From the NCBI GenBank assembly GCA_030831605.1, contig JAURKU010000049.1, forward strand, positions 1-33,730: a DNA stretch of 33,730 nt, read 5' to 3'. The notes beneath the pieces are model-generated. The model made no database searches and was not told the origin of the DNA. It saw only the letters and a program-made list of their open reading frames with translations. The position numbers were made by a program, and so were the translations under genes. This DNA is from Rhodoluna sp. (GTDB lineage Bacteria; Actinomycetota; Actinomycetes; Actinomycetales; Microbacteriaceae). This document shows positions 16,232-23,111 of this stretch, in pieces. The first letter of the stretch is position 1. Each line of letters opens with the position of its first letter.

Positions 16232-16277
16232 AGCAACACTAAACTTTAGTTACCAACATCCAACTCTGGAGAGCAAA

Positions 16278-17201
16278 TTGCGCGAAGTAATTATCATCGG
16301 TTCCGGGCCTGCAGGTTATACCGCGGGTATCTATGCGGCACGAGCAGGACTCAAGCCACTTCTTATTGCTTCATCGGTTGAAGCAGGTGGTGAGTTGATG
16401 AAAACCACCGAGGTTGAAAACTATCCTGGTTTTCCGAACGGCCTTCAAGGTCCAGAGCTAATGGATTCATTCCGCGCACAATCTGAAAGATTTGGAACTG
16501 AGGTTTTACTTGACGATGTTATTGAAGTTGCTCTCAAAGGCCAAACCAAAATTGTGAAGACCGGTAACGGTGAAACCTTCGAATCAAAAACAGTAATCTT
16601 GGCCACTGGAGCTGCTTACCGTGAACTTGGGTTACCTCGCGAAAAAGAATTAAGCGGTTACGGAATTTCTTGGTGCGCAACCTGCGATGGTTTCTTCTTT
16701 AGAGAAAAAGTTATCGCCGTAGTTGGTGGCGGTGACTCTGCGATGGAGGAAGCTACCTTCCTAACTCGATTTGCTTCAAAGGTTTATCTGATTCACCGCA
16801 GAGATAGTTTTAAAGCATCAAAAATTATGCAGGAGCGCGCTCTAGCCAATCCAAAGATTGAAGTTGTTTGGAATACCGAAGTGAGCGAATTGCTCGGTGA
16901 AGGAAAGCTATCCGGGGTCACTCTTAAAAACACCGTTGATGGTTCGACCAAGAACCTAGATTTGGATGGATTGTTCATTGCAATCGGAAACGACCCGAGG
17001 GTTTGGTTAGTCGAAAACCAGGTTGAACTAACTGAAGAAAAATTCATTAAGGTAGAAGGTCGATCTTCGAAGACCAGCCTGCCGGGTGTCTTCGCTGCTG
17101 GCGACGTTATTGATCCAACTTATCGACAGGCAATCACTGCGGCAGGTTCTGGTTGTGTTGCCGCCCTGGATGCAGAACACTACCTAACCGATTTAGAATA
17201 G
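16278..17201 (+). CDS. trxB: Thioredoxin-disulfide reductase
   Basis: TrxB passes electrons from NADPH through FAD to thioredoxin. The protein is 307 aa, full length. The FAD Rossmann motif is GSGPAG (8-13), the redox-active pair is CATC (C133/C136) in SWCATCDGFFF, the NADPH site is VVGGGDSAMEEA (about 148-159), and the C-terminal FAD motif is GVFAAGDVIDPTYRQAITAAGSGC. Start is TTG at 16278 with GGAGAG at a suitable distance. It lies immediately upstream of trxA (21 bp), so reductase and substrate are co-expressed. A short dyad (ACTAAA C TTTAGT, 16238-16250) precedes it. Confidence 0.97.
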   Translation: MREVIIIGSGPAGYTAGIYAARAGLKPLLIASSVEAGGELMKTTEVENYPGFPNGLQGPELMDSFRAQSERFGTEVLLDDVIEVALKGQTKIVKTGNGETFESKTVILATGAAYRELGLPREKELSGYGISWCATCDGFFFREKVIAVVGGGDSAMEEATFLTRFASKVYLIHRRDSFKASKIMQERALANPKIEVVWNTEVSELLGEGKLSGVTLKNTVDGSTKNLDLDGLFIAIGNDPRVWLVENQVELTEEKFIKVEGRSSKTSLPGVFAAGDVIDPTYRQAITAAGSGCVAALDAEHYLTDLE

Positions 17202-17222
17202 AAATAACCTAAGGAGAAAAGC

Positions 17223-17546
17223 ATGTCAGCTAAGCATGTAACAACAAGCAGTTTTCAAGCCGATGTATTATCCTCGGCAAAACCAGTACTAGTAGATTTC
17301 TGGGCAGAATGGTGTGGTCCATGTCGTATGGTGTCGCCAATCCTTGATGAGATCTCTGCCGAGCACGGCGATAAGCTAACCATCGTCAAAGTCAACGTAG
17401 ACGAAGAACCTGGTTTAGCCCAGCAATATGGAATTACTTCTATTCCAGCGCTACACGTTTTCCAAAACGGTCAGGTAGTAAAGCAAATCATCGGTGCTAA
17501 GCCGAAGCCAAGCTTGCTTGCAGACCTGAGCGACTTTATTAAGTAG
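17223..17546 (+). CDS. trxA: Thioredoxin
   Basis: This is a small disulfide reductase for cytoplasmic proteins, 107 aa. It has the classic active site WAEWCGPCRMVSPILDE (C31/C34), the VNVDEEPGLAQQYGITSIPAL segment with the cis-proline, and FQNGQVVKQIIGA. AAGGAG lies 7 bp upstream of the ATG. It is the second gene of trxB-trxA and corresponds to mycobacterial trxC in the same location. A strong hairpin terminator follows. Confidence 0.98.
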   Translation: MSAKHVTTSSFQADVLSSAKPVLVDFWAEWCGPCRMVSPILDEISAEHGDKLTIVKVNVDEEPGLAQQYGITSIPALHVFQNGQVVKQIIGAKPKPSLLADLSDFIK

Positions 17547-17556
17547 TCTCGAAAGC

Positions 17557-17586
17557 AAAATGGCCGTGATTTTCACGGCCATTTTT
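17557..17586. terminator. Rho-independent terminator after trxA
   Basis: AAAATGGCCGTGA (17557-17569) pairs perfectly with TCACGGCCATTTT (17573-17585) over 13 bp with a 3-nt loop, ending in a T-run. The A-run on the left arm gives a T-run on the other strand, so it should also stop transcripts coming from parB. Confidence 0.9.
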
Positions 17587-17597
17587 GTTCAACCTAG

Positions 17598-17659
17598 TTA
17601 TCCACAGATTTTCTAGCTATCGGTGCATAACTCAAGGGAGTTGTGGATGGTTATCCACA
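17598..17659. promoter_or_regulatory. DnaA boxes in the convergent trxA/parB gap
   Basis: Two perfect TTATCCACA sites lie on the plus strand at 17598-17606 and 17651-17659. Degenerate sites lie on the minus strand at 17622-17630 (one mismatch) and 17642-17650 (two mismatches). They are between a terminator and the parB stop codon, so they cannot be promoter sites of either flanking gene. Confidence 0.65.
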
Positions 17660-17661
17660 GA

Positions 17662-18618
17662 CTAATACTTGATATCGAGCCCCATTGCTTTGATGATTCG
17701 ATTGAGGTCTTCGACGCTTGCAAAATCAATGCTTATTGTCCCCTTGCGAGCACCTAATTTTATTTGCACTTTGGTGTCAAGTTTGTCGCCTAGCTTCTCC
17801 GCAAGGGCTTTCAAGGCATCTTGTTTGCCACCAGGCTTGATTCTTGCAACGACTGGAAGGGCTTTAGCTGCCAATTCGGTGTCTCTGACGGAAAGCCCTA
17901 AATTAATTACTCGATCTGCTAGTTCAGCCATCTTTGCTGGATCTTCAACAGAAAGAATTGCCCTGGCGTGACCGGCGGACAGCACACCTGCAGCAACTTT
18001 CGCTTGGACACTGGTTGGCAGCTTCAATAAACGAATGGTGTTGGTTATTTGTGGCCTTGATCTGGATAGCTTTTCAGCTAACTGATCCTGGGTGCAACCA
18101 TACTCCTCAAGCAACTGCTGGTAAGCATTGGCTTCTTCGATGGCGTTCAGGTCGCTTCGGTGCAAGTTCTCCAGAAGGGCGTCTCTAAGCATGTTTTCGT
18201 CTGCTGTTTCGCGAATCACCGCGGGAATTTGAGTCACGCCCGCTTCTTTTGAGGCGCGAAGGCGGCGTTCACCCATAATCAATTCGTATTTGTCAACGCC
18301 GTTTTGTTTACCAAGTGAACGAACTGAAATGGGTTGTAATACACCAAATTCACTGATGCTGCCTACTAGCTCAGCAAAAGCCTCTGGCTCGAAGGTGACT
18401 CTTGGCTGTTTAGGGTTCGGAACAATATCATCAACGTTGATGTAACCGAAAGATGCGCCAGGAACCGGAACCAAATCTGTCGGTGCATTAGCTGACCCCC
18501 CGAAGAAAACGCTGATTGGATTACCATCAACTGGTCTTTCCATGCGATTGTTCTCGTTATTGGCACCTGGAATTAGAGCTCCGATTCCACGTCCCAATCC
18601 GCCTTTTTTCTCAGCCAT
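17662..18618 (-). CDS. parB: Chromosome-partitioning protein ParB
   Basis: ParB is a CTP-dependent clamp that loads at parS and spreads to mark the origin. The protein is 318 aa. It has an N-terminal KGGLGRGIGALIP motif, the ParA-contacting segment in actinobacterial ParB. The CTPase/ParB domain is at about 60-155, with GERRLRA (116-122) and ENLHR (150-154). A helix-turn-helix (about 174-195, CTQDQLAEKLSRSRPQITNTI) recognises parS, and a C-terminal dimerisation region shows a GKQ/LGARKGTISIDF pattern. Its ATG overlaps the parA stop by 8 bp. It is the last gene of the rpmH-to-parB operon. Confidence 0.97.
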   Translation of the reverse strand: MAEKKGGLGRGIGALIPGANNENNRMERPVDGNPISVFFGGSANAPTDLVPVPGASFGYINVDDIVPNPKQPRVTFEPEAFAELVGSISEFGVLQPISVRSLGKQNGVDKYELIMGERRLRASKEAGVTQIPAVIRETADENMLRDALLENLHRSDLNAIEEANAYQQLLEEYGCTQDQLAEKLSRSRPQITNTIRLLKLPTSVQAKVAAGVLSAGHARAILSVEDPAKMAELADRVINLGLSVRDTELAAKALPVVARIKPGGKQDALKALAEKLGDKLDTKVQIKLGARKGTISIDFASVEDLNRIIKAMGLDIKY

Positions 18619-19663
18619 GGTTTATTCCTTTCCGGGCTATCTCTATCGCAGCTTCCATGTAAGAAATGGCTCCGTTAGATGAACGGTCATAGTTAATCAC
18701 GCTTTTGCTATAACTTGGCGCTTCCGCAACGCCAATTTGCCTAGGAATTACAGTTTGTAAGGTTTGAGTGGGGAAATGTGAGCGAACATCCTCTACCACA
18801 GCCATGTTTAGCTTTGTCCTAGAGTCATACATAGTCAACAAAATTGTCGATAGGGCTAGTTCTGGGTTAGATCTGTTTCTAATGGTGTCAATAGTCACCT
18901 TCAGTTGGGTCAAGCCCTCGAGAGCATAATACTCGCATTGAATTGGGATCAAAACTTCAGTTGCCGCGGTAAATGCGTTGACAGTAAGTTGCCCCAGGCT
19001 AGGGGGACAGTCAATAAATATGTAGTCCGGTGTGCTTTCAGCGGTTTGAAGATAAAGATTGATCGCGTTTTTGAGCCTATATTCCTTGTCCTGGAGGGGA
19101 TATAGCTCCATTTCAGCGCTTGCCAACATCAAGGTGGAGGGGACAACCACTAGGTTTTCCGATTCCGGACTCTTCTGAATCAGGTCTGTAAGTGGAATGT
19201 TGTGAACTAGTGCATTGTAAATCGACTCAACACCTATGTGGTGTTCGATTCCTAGCGCAGTTGAGGCATTCCCCTGCGGATCTAGGTCAATCACCAAGAC
19301 ATTCATGCCCTTTTCAGCAAGGGCTACAGCTAGGTTTACCGCTGATGTGGTCTTGCCGACCCCGCCTTTTTGGTTAGCAACAGTGAAGATTCGTGTACTA
19401 CTTGGCCTCTCAATCAAGGCGTTCCGCACATTCTGGAGCCGGCGAGTGTTCTCACTCAGTTCTTGTGCCAAAGGAGCATCTTGGAAGCCACCAAGTGGCA
19501 AAAGGTCATCAGATTGTTTCACGTGAAACTTTCTTGTCGATTCGATCAATTTCTTCGGTTTGGGGTTGCCAACCGGTAGGTTCAGGGCTTGTTTCTTCAC
19601 GTCCATTAGGGTACCCAAGGCCGCTGACAATGGTTGCCGGCGTTTCAGCAGACTTCTCCGCAT
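18611..19663 (-). CDS. parA: Chromosome-partitioning ATPase ParA
   Basis: ParA is the Walker-type ATPase that moves ParB-parS complexes along the nucleoid. The frame codes for 350 aa, of which the ATPase domain starts at about 90 (RIFTVANQKGGVGKTTSAVNLA; deviant Walker A KGGVGKTT 99-106), with FIDCPPSLG as Walker B. The N-terminal 60 residues are doubtful. Actinobacterial ParA proteins normally carry VSRET where parS is encoded, but this frame reads FHVKQ there, while VSRET lies in an overlapping frame (19509-19679) with a much better start. The real start could be the ATG at 19606, an internal GTG/TTG near parS, or that other ORF through a +1 shift. The ATPase assignment is certain; the N-terminus is not. 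Confidence 0.93.
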   Translation of the reverse strand: MRRSLLKRRQPLSAALGTLMDVKKQALNLPVGNPKPKKLIESTRKFHVKQSDDLLPLGGFQDAPLAQELSENTRRLQNVRNALIERPSSTRIFTVANQKGGVGKTTSAVNLAVALAEKGMNVLVIDLDPQGNASTALGIEHHIGVESIYNALVHNIPLTDLIQKSPESENLVVVPSTLMLASAEMELYPLQDKEYRLKNAINLYLQTAESTPDYIFIDCPPSLGQLTVNAFTAATEVLIPIQCEYYALEGLTQLKVTIDTIRNRSNPELALSTILLTMYDSRTKLNMAVVEDVRSHFPTQTLQTVIPRQIGVAEAPSYSKSVINYDRSSNGAISYMEAAIEIARKGINHG

Positions 19664-19679
19664 CTAGATCTTTAGACAT
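19509..19679 (-). other. 56-codon ORF overlapping the parA N-terminus (out-of-frame ParA N-terminus or leader ORF)
   Basis: The ATG at 19679 has GGGAG five bases upstream, the best initiation signal in the rsmG-parA gap. Translation begins MSKDLDAEKSAETPATIVSG and ends IDKKVSRETI followed by TGA TGA. VSRET is encoded by the parS site and is the same pentapeptide found in mycobacterial ParA N-termini. Moving one base forward at the TGA enters the parA frame (DDLLPLGGFQDAPL). This could be a sequencing indel, a genuine frameshift mutation with ParA now starting downstream, a leader peptide, or a programmed +1 frameshift at UGA. Confidence 0.6.
19515..19530. promoter_or_regulatory. parS site 1
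   Basis: TGTTTCACGTGAAACT matches the ParB-binding consensus TGTTTCACGTGAAACA at 15 of 16 positions. It lies inside the 5' end of parA. Confidence 0.92.
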
Positions 19680-19699
19680 CAATCTCCCTAATTCGATTT

Positions 19700-20338
19700 C
19701 TAGAGTAGACCAATTTGAACTACGGTAGTCGGTTCTTTGAGATATTTTTCCCCAACTGTGATGATTTCAAAGTCCTTTAAGCCCAACTTTTTCATCAGTG
19801 GCTTAGACTCATCAATTTCGTCTTGAGCTTTAGCCCCTTTCAAGGCCAATACCCTGCCGCTTGGTTTAACTAAATCACTGACCATCTTGAGTAATTTTGG
19901 CAACGCTGAAACAGCCCTGGCTGTGACTACATCAAATGAATCAACGGGAGCCTCTTCAGCCCGGCAATTTAGGATCCTGACATTTGTCAACCCCAACCCA
20001 GGAACCACTACATCGGCCAACCAGTTAGCTCGTCTTTCCATTGGTTCAATAAGGGTAAAATTTGCCAAAGGGCACCTAATAGCCATGGGTACTCCAGGCA
20101 ATCCCGCCCCAGAACCAACATCAGCAACAGACTGGCCTGGTTCAATGAGGTCCGATACGACCGCTGAATTTAGAATGTGCCTGGACCATAATTTAGGCAA
20201 TTCTCTGGGACCAATAAGACCTAGCAGATCTCCATCTCTAGCCAACAACTGAGCGTATTTCTCAGCTATTGGTAGTTGGTCACCAAAAATCAGTTCAGCC
20301 TCGGGGGGAGTGTCCTCAATTTCTAAAGGCTGCGACAT
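19700..20338 (-). CDS. rsmG: 16S rRNA (guanine-N7)-methyltransferase RsmG (GidB)
   Basis: RsmG methylates the conserved G527 (E. coli numbering) of 16S rRNA; its loss gives low-level streptomycin resistance. The protein is 212 aa. LPKLWSRHILNSA is a family hallmark, the SAM-binding loop is VADVGSGAGLPGVPMAI (71-87), and LIEPMERRANWL and VTARAVSALPKLL follow. It lies between jag and parA as in most actinobacteria, with a parS site directly at its 5' end. Confidence 0.96.
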   Translation of the reverse strand: MSQPLEIEDTPPEAELIFGDQLPIAEKYAQLLARDGDLLGLIGPRELPKLWSRHILNSAVVSDLIEPGQSVADVGSGAGLPGVPMAIRCPLANFTLIEPMERRANWLADVVVPGLGLTNVRILNCRAEEAPVDSFDVVTARAVSALPKLLKMVSDLVKPSGRVLALKGAKAQDEIDESKPLMKKLGLKDFEIITVGEKYLKEPTTVVQIGLL

Positions 20339-20341
20339 GAT

Positions 20342-20357
20342 TGTTTCACGTGAAACT
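20342..20357. promoter_or_regulatory. parS site 2
   Basis: TGTTTCACGTGAAACT is identical to parS site 1 and 15/16 to the consensus. It lies in the jag-rsmG gap, overlapping the last two bases of jag. The shared sequence extends to 19 bases (GATTGTTTCACGTGAAACT). Confidence 0.92.
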
Positions 20358-20886
20358 ATTCGGTTGGCCGAGCAACAATGTGGCGGTCTTTGCCCTCGCC
20401 CTCAGACTCAGAAATCAGCCCGGCTTCACCAATTAGGTCATGCGCGATCTTCCTCTCGTAAGAGGACATTGGCTTCATTGCCACTGGGGCATTTGTTTCC
20501 TTCACCTTGGCGATAATCTTGTTGACCAACCTGGTAAGTGACTCCACCTTGGCTTGTCTTGAACCAGCAATATCTAGAATCAGGCGGCTGTAGGTCTGAG
20601 TTTTCGCTTGGACAGCAATTCGGGTCAATTCCTGCAGCGCCTCAACGGTTTCCGGGTTTGAGATCAGCTTGATGTTACTGTCTCCCTCTGCGCTGATTTC
20701 GATGTAAGCACGGCCGTCTCGAACGTCGATGCTAATGTCTCCATCTAGATCGAAGATATCGAGCAGTTCCTCAAGGTAGTCTGCGGCTACTTCGCCTTCT
20801 TCTTCAAGGTCCTTGACGCTTGAGGCCTCTTTCAGAGGGCTTGTTTCTTCTGTTGGTTCTTGTGTTTCTAGTTCTTCACTTGACAT
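20356..20886 (-). CDS. jag: RNA-binding protein Jag/KhpB (KH and R3H domains)
   Basis: This is an RNA-binding partner of KhpA; in other bacteria the pair affects cell division and envelope synthesis. The protein is 176 aa. The acidic N-terminus (about 1-35, Glu-rich) replaces the Jag-N domain found in Firmicutes. The KH domain is about 36-105 (EVAADYLEELLDIFDLDGDISID...). The R3H domain at about 110-172 has the family's SSYERKIAHDLI (R-x3-H: the R and H are present) followed by EGEGKDRHIVARP. It is two bases from the yidC stop, in the operon rpmH-rnpA-yidD-yidC-jag-rsmG-parA-parB. Confidence 0.94.
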   Translation of the reverse strand: MSSEELETQEPTEETSPLKEASSVKDLEEEGEVAADYLEELLDIFDLDGDISIDVRDGRAYIEISAEGDSNIKLISNPETVEALQELTRIAVQAKTQTYSRLILDIAGSRQAKVESLTRLVNKIIAKVKETNAPVAMKPMSSYERKIAHDLIGEAGLISESEGEGKDRHIVARPTE

Positions 20887-20888
20887 AA

Positions 20889-21830
20889 CTATTTCTTACC
20901 TTTTGGCTTCTTTTTGGCGCGAGCTTTGGATACAGGCTGCACTCGCTGGGTTGGCTTGTCTTCTACCTGCTCTTCAGCAGTCGGTTCTTCAACCTTGATC
21001 TTGCCCTTCTTGATCAATCTGGCTTCACGCTCTTTGTGGGCAATTGAACCAGGGGTTGGCATTCTGCGGATTACGAAGAACTGCTGTCCCATGGTCCAGA
21101 AGTTGGATACGGTCCAATAAATCAAAACACCCAGCGGGAAGGCTAGGCCGGTTACCAAGAAAATCAAGGGGAATACATAGAGAAGAATCTTCTGGGTCTG
21201 CACAAACTGTGAATTGGCAACATCTGGGTTCTGGTTCTTAGCCATAATTTGCTTTTGGGTGATGAACTGCGAGGCAGACATCAAAACAATCATGATTCCT
21301 GCCAGAATCTGGGCAGAAAGAGATGCTCCGTTCAAGAAGGTTTCCGAAAGCCTTGCTCCGACAAAATCCGCGCCAGCAAAGGAAACGGAGAGCTCTTTGG
21401 TCAATAGGCCTACACCTGGCTTGGAGTTTTGGGCCTCGGTTAGGGTTGCGTAAAGTGAGAAAAATACTGGCATCTGGGCGATTAGTGGAAGACAAGAAGC
21501 AAATGGGCTTGAACCGTGCTTCTTATAGAGATCCATTTGCTCTTTTGCCATGCGCTCTCTGGAGTCACGATCCTTACGGCCCTTGTATTTCTTCTGCAGT
21601 TTCTGAAGATCTGGCTGCAATACATACATTGCCCTCTGGCTACGAATTTGCTTCACAAACAGAGGGATCAGAGCAGCTCTAACCACCAATACCAAGCCGA
21701 TAATCGATAGCACCCAGGTAACACCTGCGTCGGCGCTAAGACCTATTGTTGTAAATAGGCTGTGGAAAAGTACCAAAACTGCTTCCAAAACCCACTTAAA
21801 CGGGAACAAAATCAGGCTAATTATGTCCAT
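20889..21830 (-). CDS. yidC: Membrane protein insertase YidC
   Basis: YidC inserts and folds membrane proteins, with or without SecYEG. At 313 aa it is the short Gram-positive/actinobacterial form without the large periplasmic domain. Five hydrophobic segments are visible; the conserved hydrophilic-groove arginine is R51 in VLVVRAALIPLFVKQ. The charged cytoplasmic hairpin (LQPDLQKLQKKYKGRKDRDSRERMAKEQMDLYKKHGSSPFASCLPLIAQMP, about residues 72-123) is highly diagnostic. The C-terminus is a long Lys/Arg-rich tail (KARAKKKPKGKK) that may contact ribosomes. It lies two bases downstream of yidD. Confidence 0.97.
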   Translation of the reverse strand: MDIISLILFPFKWVLEAVLVLFHSLFTTIGLSADAGVTWVLSIIGLVLVVRAALIPLFVKQIRSQRAMYVLQPDLQKLQKKYKGRKDRDSRERMAKEQMDLYKKHGSSPFASCLPLIAQMPVFFSLYATLTEAQNSKPGVGLLTKELSVSFAGADFVGARLSETFLNGASLSAQILAGIMIVLMSASQFITQKQIMAKNQNPDVANSQFVQTQKILLYVFPLIFLVTGLAFPLGVLIYWTVSNFWTMGQQFFVIRRMPTPGSIAHKEREARLIKKGKIKVEEPTAEEQVEDKPTQRVQPVSKARAKKKPKGKK

Positions 21831-21832
21831 TT

Positions 21833-22153
21833 TTATCCTTCTCGCTTTGAATTACTAACACTTTTTACAAAAACTAGGCCTGAATTGGCGATGGAGATCC
21901 AATTAGGGCCAGGTGATACCTCGTCGACTCCACCTTTGGAGAATGGGTTGCAGCGAAAAATTCGCCAAATAGTCAAGGCGGAGCCATAAACAATTCCATG
22001 TTGCTGTATTGAGCCTAGACCGTAAGCCGAACAACTCGGGTAATAACGGCAAACGTCTCCATAGAGTGGCGAAATGAGCTTTCTCCAGAAAAGAATGAAG
22101 GTGATGGCTAAATTTCTCGGGAAAACCCAGACATTCAGCAACCCGGCGATCAT
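21833..22153 (-). CDS. yidD: Membrane protein insertion efficiency factor YidD
   Basis: This is a small membrane-associated helper of YidC, 106 aa. The three conserved cysteines lie in CRYYPSCSAYG (C35, C41) and RIFRCNPFSKGGVDEV (C68). The N-terminal amphipathic/hydrophobic helix is about 10-30. Its ATG overlaps the rnpA stop (ATGA). The gene order rpmH-rnpA-yidD-yidC is conserved in most bacteria. Confidence 0.96.
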   Translation of the reverse strand: MIAGLLNVWVFPRNLAITFILFWRKLISPLYGDVCRYYPSCSAYGLGSIQQHGIVYGSALTIWRIFRCNPFSKGGVDEVSPGPNWISIANSGLVFVKSVSNSKREG

Positions 22154-22494
22154 GCTTTTGCAGCTTTCAGACGGCTAAGAGCGGAACTAAACTCTTCTGA
22201 AAGCTCCTGCCAAGAAGTTTGGGCTGTGCCAGGCAGGGTTCGGATTACGATGTTTTGAGCACCATCAAATGAAGCAAGATTAGCCTGGGCAAGACTGCGG
22301 GCGCGTCTTTTAACCAGGTTTCTTTCGACTGCATTACCCACTGTTTTGCCAACAACAAAACCAAAACGTGGTTTGTCTGATTCATTCCCGGAACTCATGT
22401 AGACCACCAGATGTTCGGTGGTGGCTTTGCGACCAAGCTTCATTGTTATGCGAAAATCATCGGCTGATCGAAGCCTGTTTTCGCGAGCTAACAA
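22150..22494 (-). CDS. rnpA: Ribonuclease P protein component
   Basis: RnpA is the protein subunit of RNase P, which matures tRNA 5' ends. The protein is 114 aa. The basic RNR motif is at about 56-66 (AVERNLVKRRARS), preceded by FGFVVGKTVGNAVERN. The N-terminal MLARENRLRSADDFR is typical. Start is TTG at 22494, 6 bp after the rpmH stop, so it is probably coupled to rpmH. The weak start codon may keep RnpA lower than L34. Confidence 0.95.
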   Translation of the reverse strand: MLARENRLRSADDFRITMKLGRKATTEHLVVYMSSGNESDKPRFGFVVGKTVGNAVERNLVKRRARSLAQANLASFDGAQNIVIRTLPGTAQTSWQELSEEFSSALSRLKAAKA

Positions 22495-22500
22495 CCTAGA

Positions 22501-22638
22501 TTAGGCTGACAGCTCGCTGCGTCCCTTGCGGCGACGGGCTGCGAGAATGGCGCGACCGGCACGAGTCTTCATGCGGATACGGAAGCCGTGGGTCTTTGAG
22601 CGACGTCTGTTGTTTGGTTGATACGTACGCTTAGTCAT
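22501..22638 (-). CDS. rpmH: Ribosomal protein bL34
   Basis: This is the 45-aa basic 50S protein [20 protein letters not shown]...[11 protein letters not shown]. The ATG at 22638, with GGAG six bases upstream, is used; the open frame extends upstream to 22704 but that part is unlike L34. It is the first gene of the long minus-strand operon running to parB and is divergent from dnaA, the standard bacterial arrangement at oriC. A strong promoter is visible about 80 bp upstream. Confidence 0.98.
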   Translation of the reverse strand: MTKRTYQPNNRRRSKTHGFRIRMKTRAGRAILAARRRKGRSELSA

Positions 22639-22716
22639 AATTACTCCAAGAAATTTAGGTTTGGTCCTCGTCAAAACTTGCGGTTGATGCCGAACCAGGG
22701 GCAAAGCAACCTCTTA

Positions 22717-22745
22717 AACCTAGACCAAAGACCTGTCTAGGTCAA
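22717..22745 (-). promoter_or_regulatory. rpmH operon promoter with overlapping dyad
   Basis: On the minus strand TTGACC (22740-22745), a 17-bp spacer and TAGGTT (22717-22722) form a good primary-sigma promoter. A perfect 8-bp inverted repeat, ACCTAGAC / GTCTAGGT (22718-22725 and 22735-22742), overlaps both elements. The expected mRNA leader before rpmH is about 70 nt. Confidence 0.7.
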
Positions 22746-22799
22746 GTTTTTATTGGATCTTTTTTAAAAACTAAACTTTTGAATTAGATGAAAATAGCT

Positions 22800-22880
22800 G
22801 GTGGAAAAACCAGTACCCCTCGAATATTTCAATTGCTAAATTGCCTTAAAACTTCGATTGGTGGAAAAACCGGTACCTCT
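22800..22880 (+). repeat. Two direct repeats 60 bp apart upstream of dnaA
   Basis: GGTGGAAAAACCAGTACCCCT (22800-22820; 21 bases, split as GGTGGAAAAACC + AGTACCCCT) recurs at 22860-22880 as GGTGGAAAAACC + GGTACCTCT, 19 of 21 identical. Each copy contains GGTGGAAAA, a two-mismatch version of the inverted DnaA box. Between them is AT-rich sequence. No gene is seen here; possible protein-binding or origin elements. Confidence 0.7.
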
Positions 22881-22988
22881 TGGAGTTGATTTATTCGGTG
22901 TTTATAACATTTTCAAAAAAAGTTACGATTTTGCCCTTTTCGATTTGCATATTTGGGGGTCAAGGCACTTTAATACTCAAAGTAGAAG

Positions 22989-23072
22989 TTTTCCACAAGT
23001 GAAACAGTGTATCTTGAGTTATGCACAACCCACTTATCCACAGCGCAGTCCGTGCTAGAGTTTTGTGGAAAA
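22989..23072 (+). promoter_or_regulatory. DnaA boxes in the rpmH-dnaA gap
   Basis: TTTTCCACA (22989-22997, one mismatch), TTATGCACA (23019-23027) and TTATCCACA (23034-23042, both perfect) lie on the plus strand. TTTTCCACA is on the minus strand at 23064-23072. The last site is about 24 bp before a candidate dnaA -10 element, so autoregulation of dnaA is likely; the region may also be part of oriC. Confidence 0.8.
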
Positions 23073-23095
23073 CTGGCTAAACCCTTGATTTTCCC

Positions 23096-23101
23096 TATGA
23101 T
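23096..23101 (+). promoter_or_regulatory. Candidate dnaA -10 element
   Basis: TATGAT matches the TANNNT consensus and ends 10 bp before the dnaA ATG, which would give a leader of only a few bases. No Shine-Dalgarno precedes the ATG and no clear -35 is seen, consistent with a near-leaderless message. Confidence 0.4.
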
Positions 23102-23111
23102 TAGAGGCTAG

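Noticed and set aside
22858-23058. ORF of 66 codons in the rpmH-dnaA gap
   Set aside because: It overlaps the direct repeat and DnaA boxes and shows no protein-like pattern.
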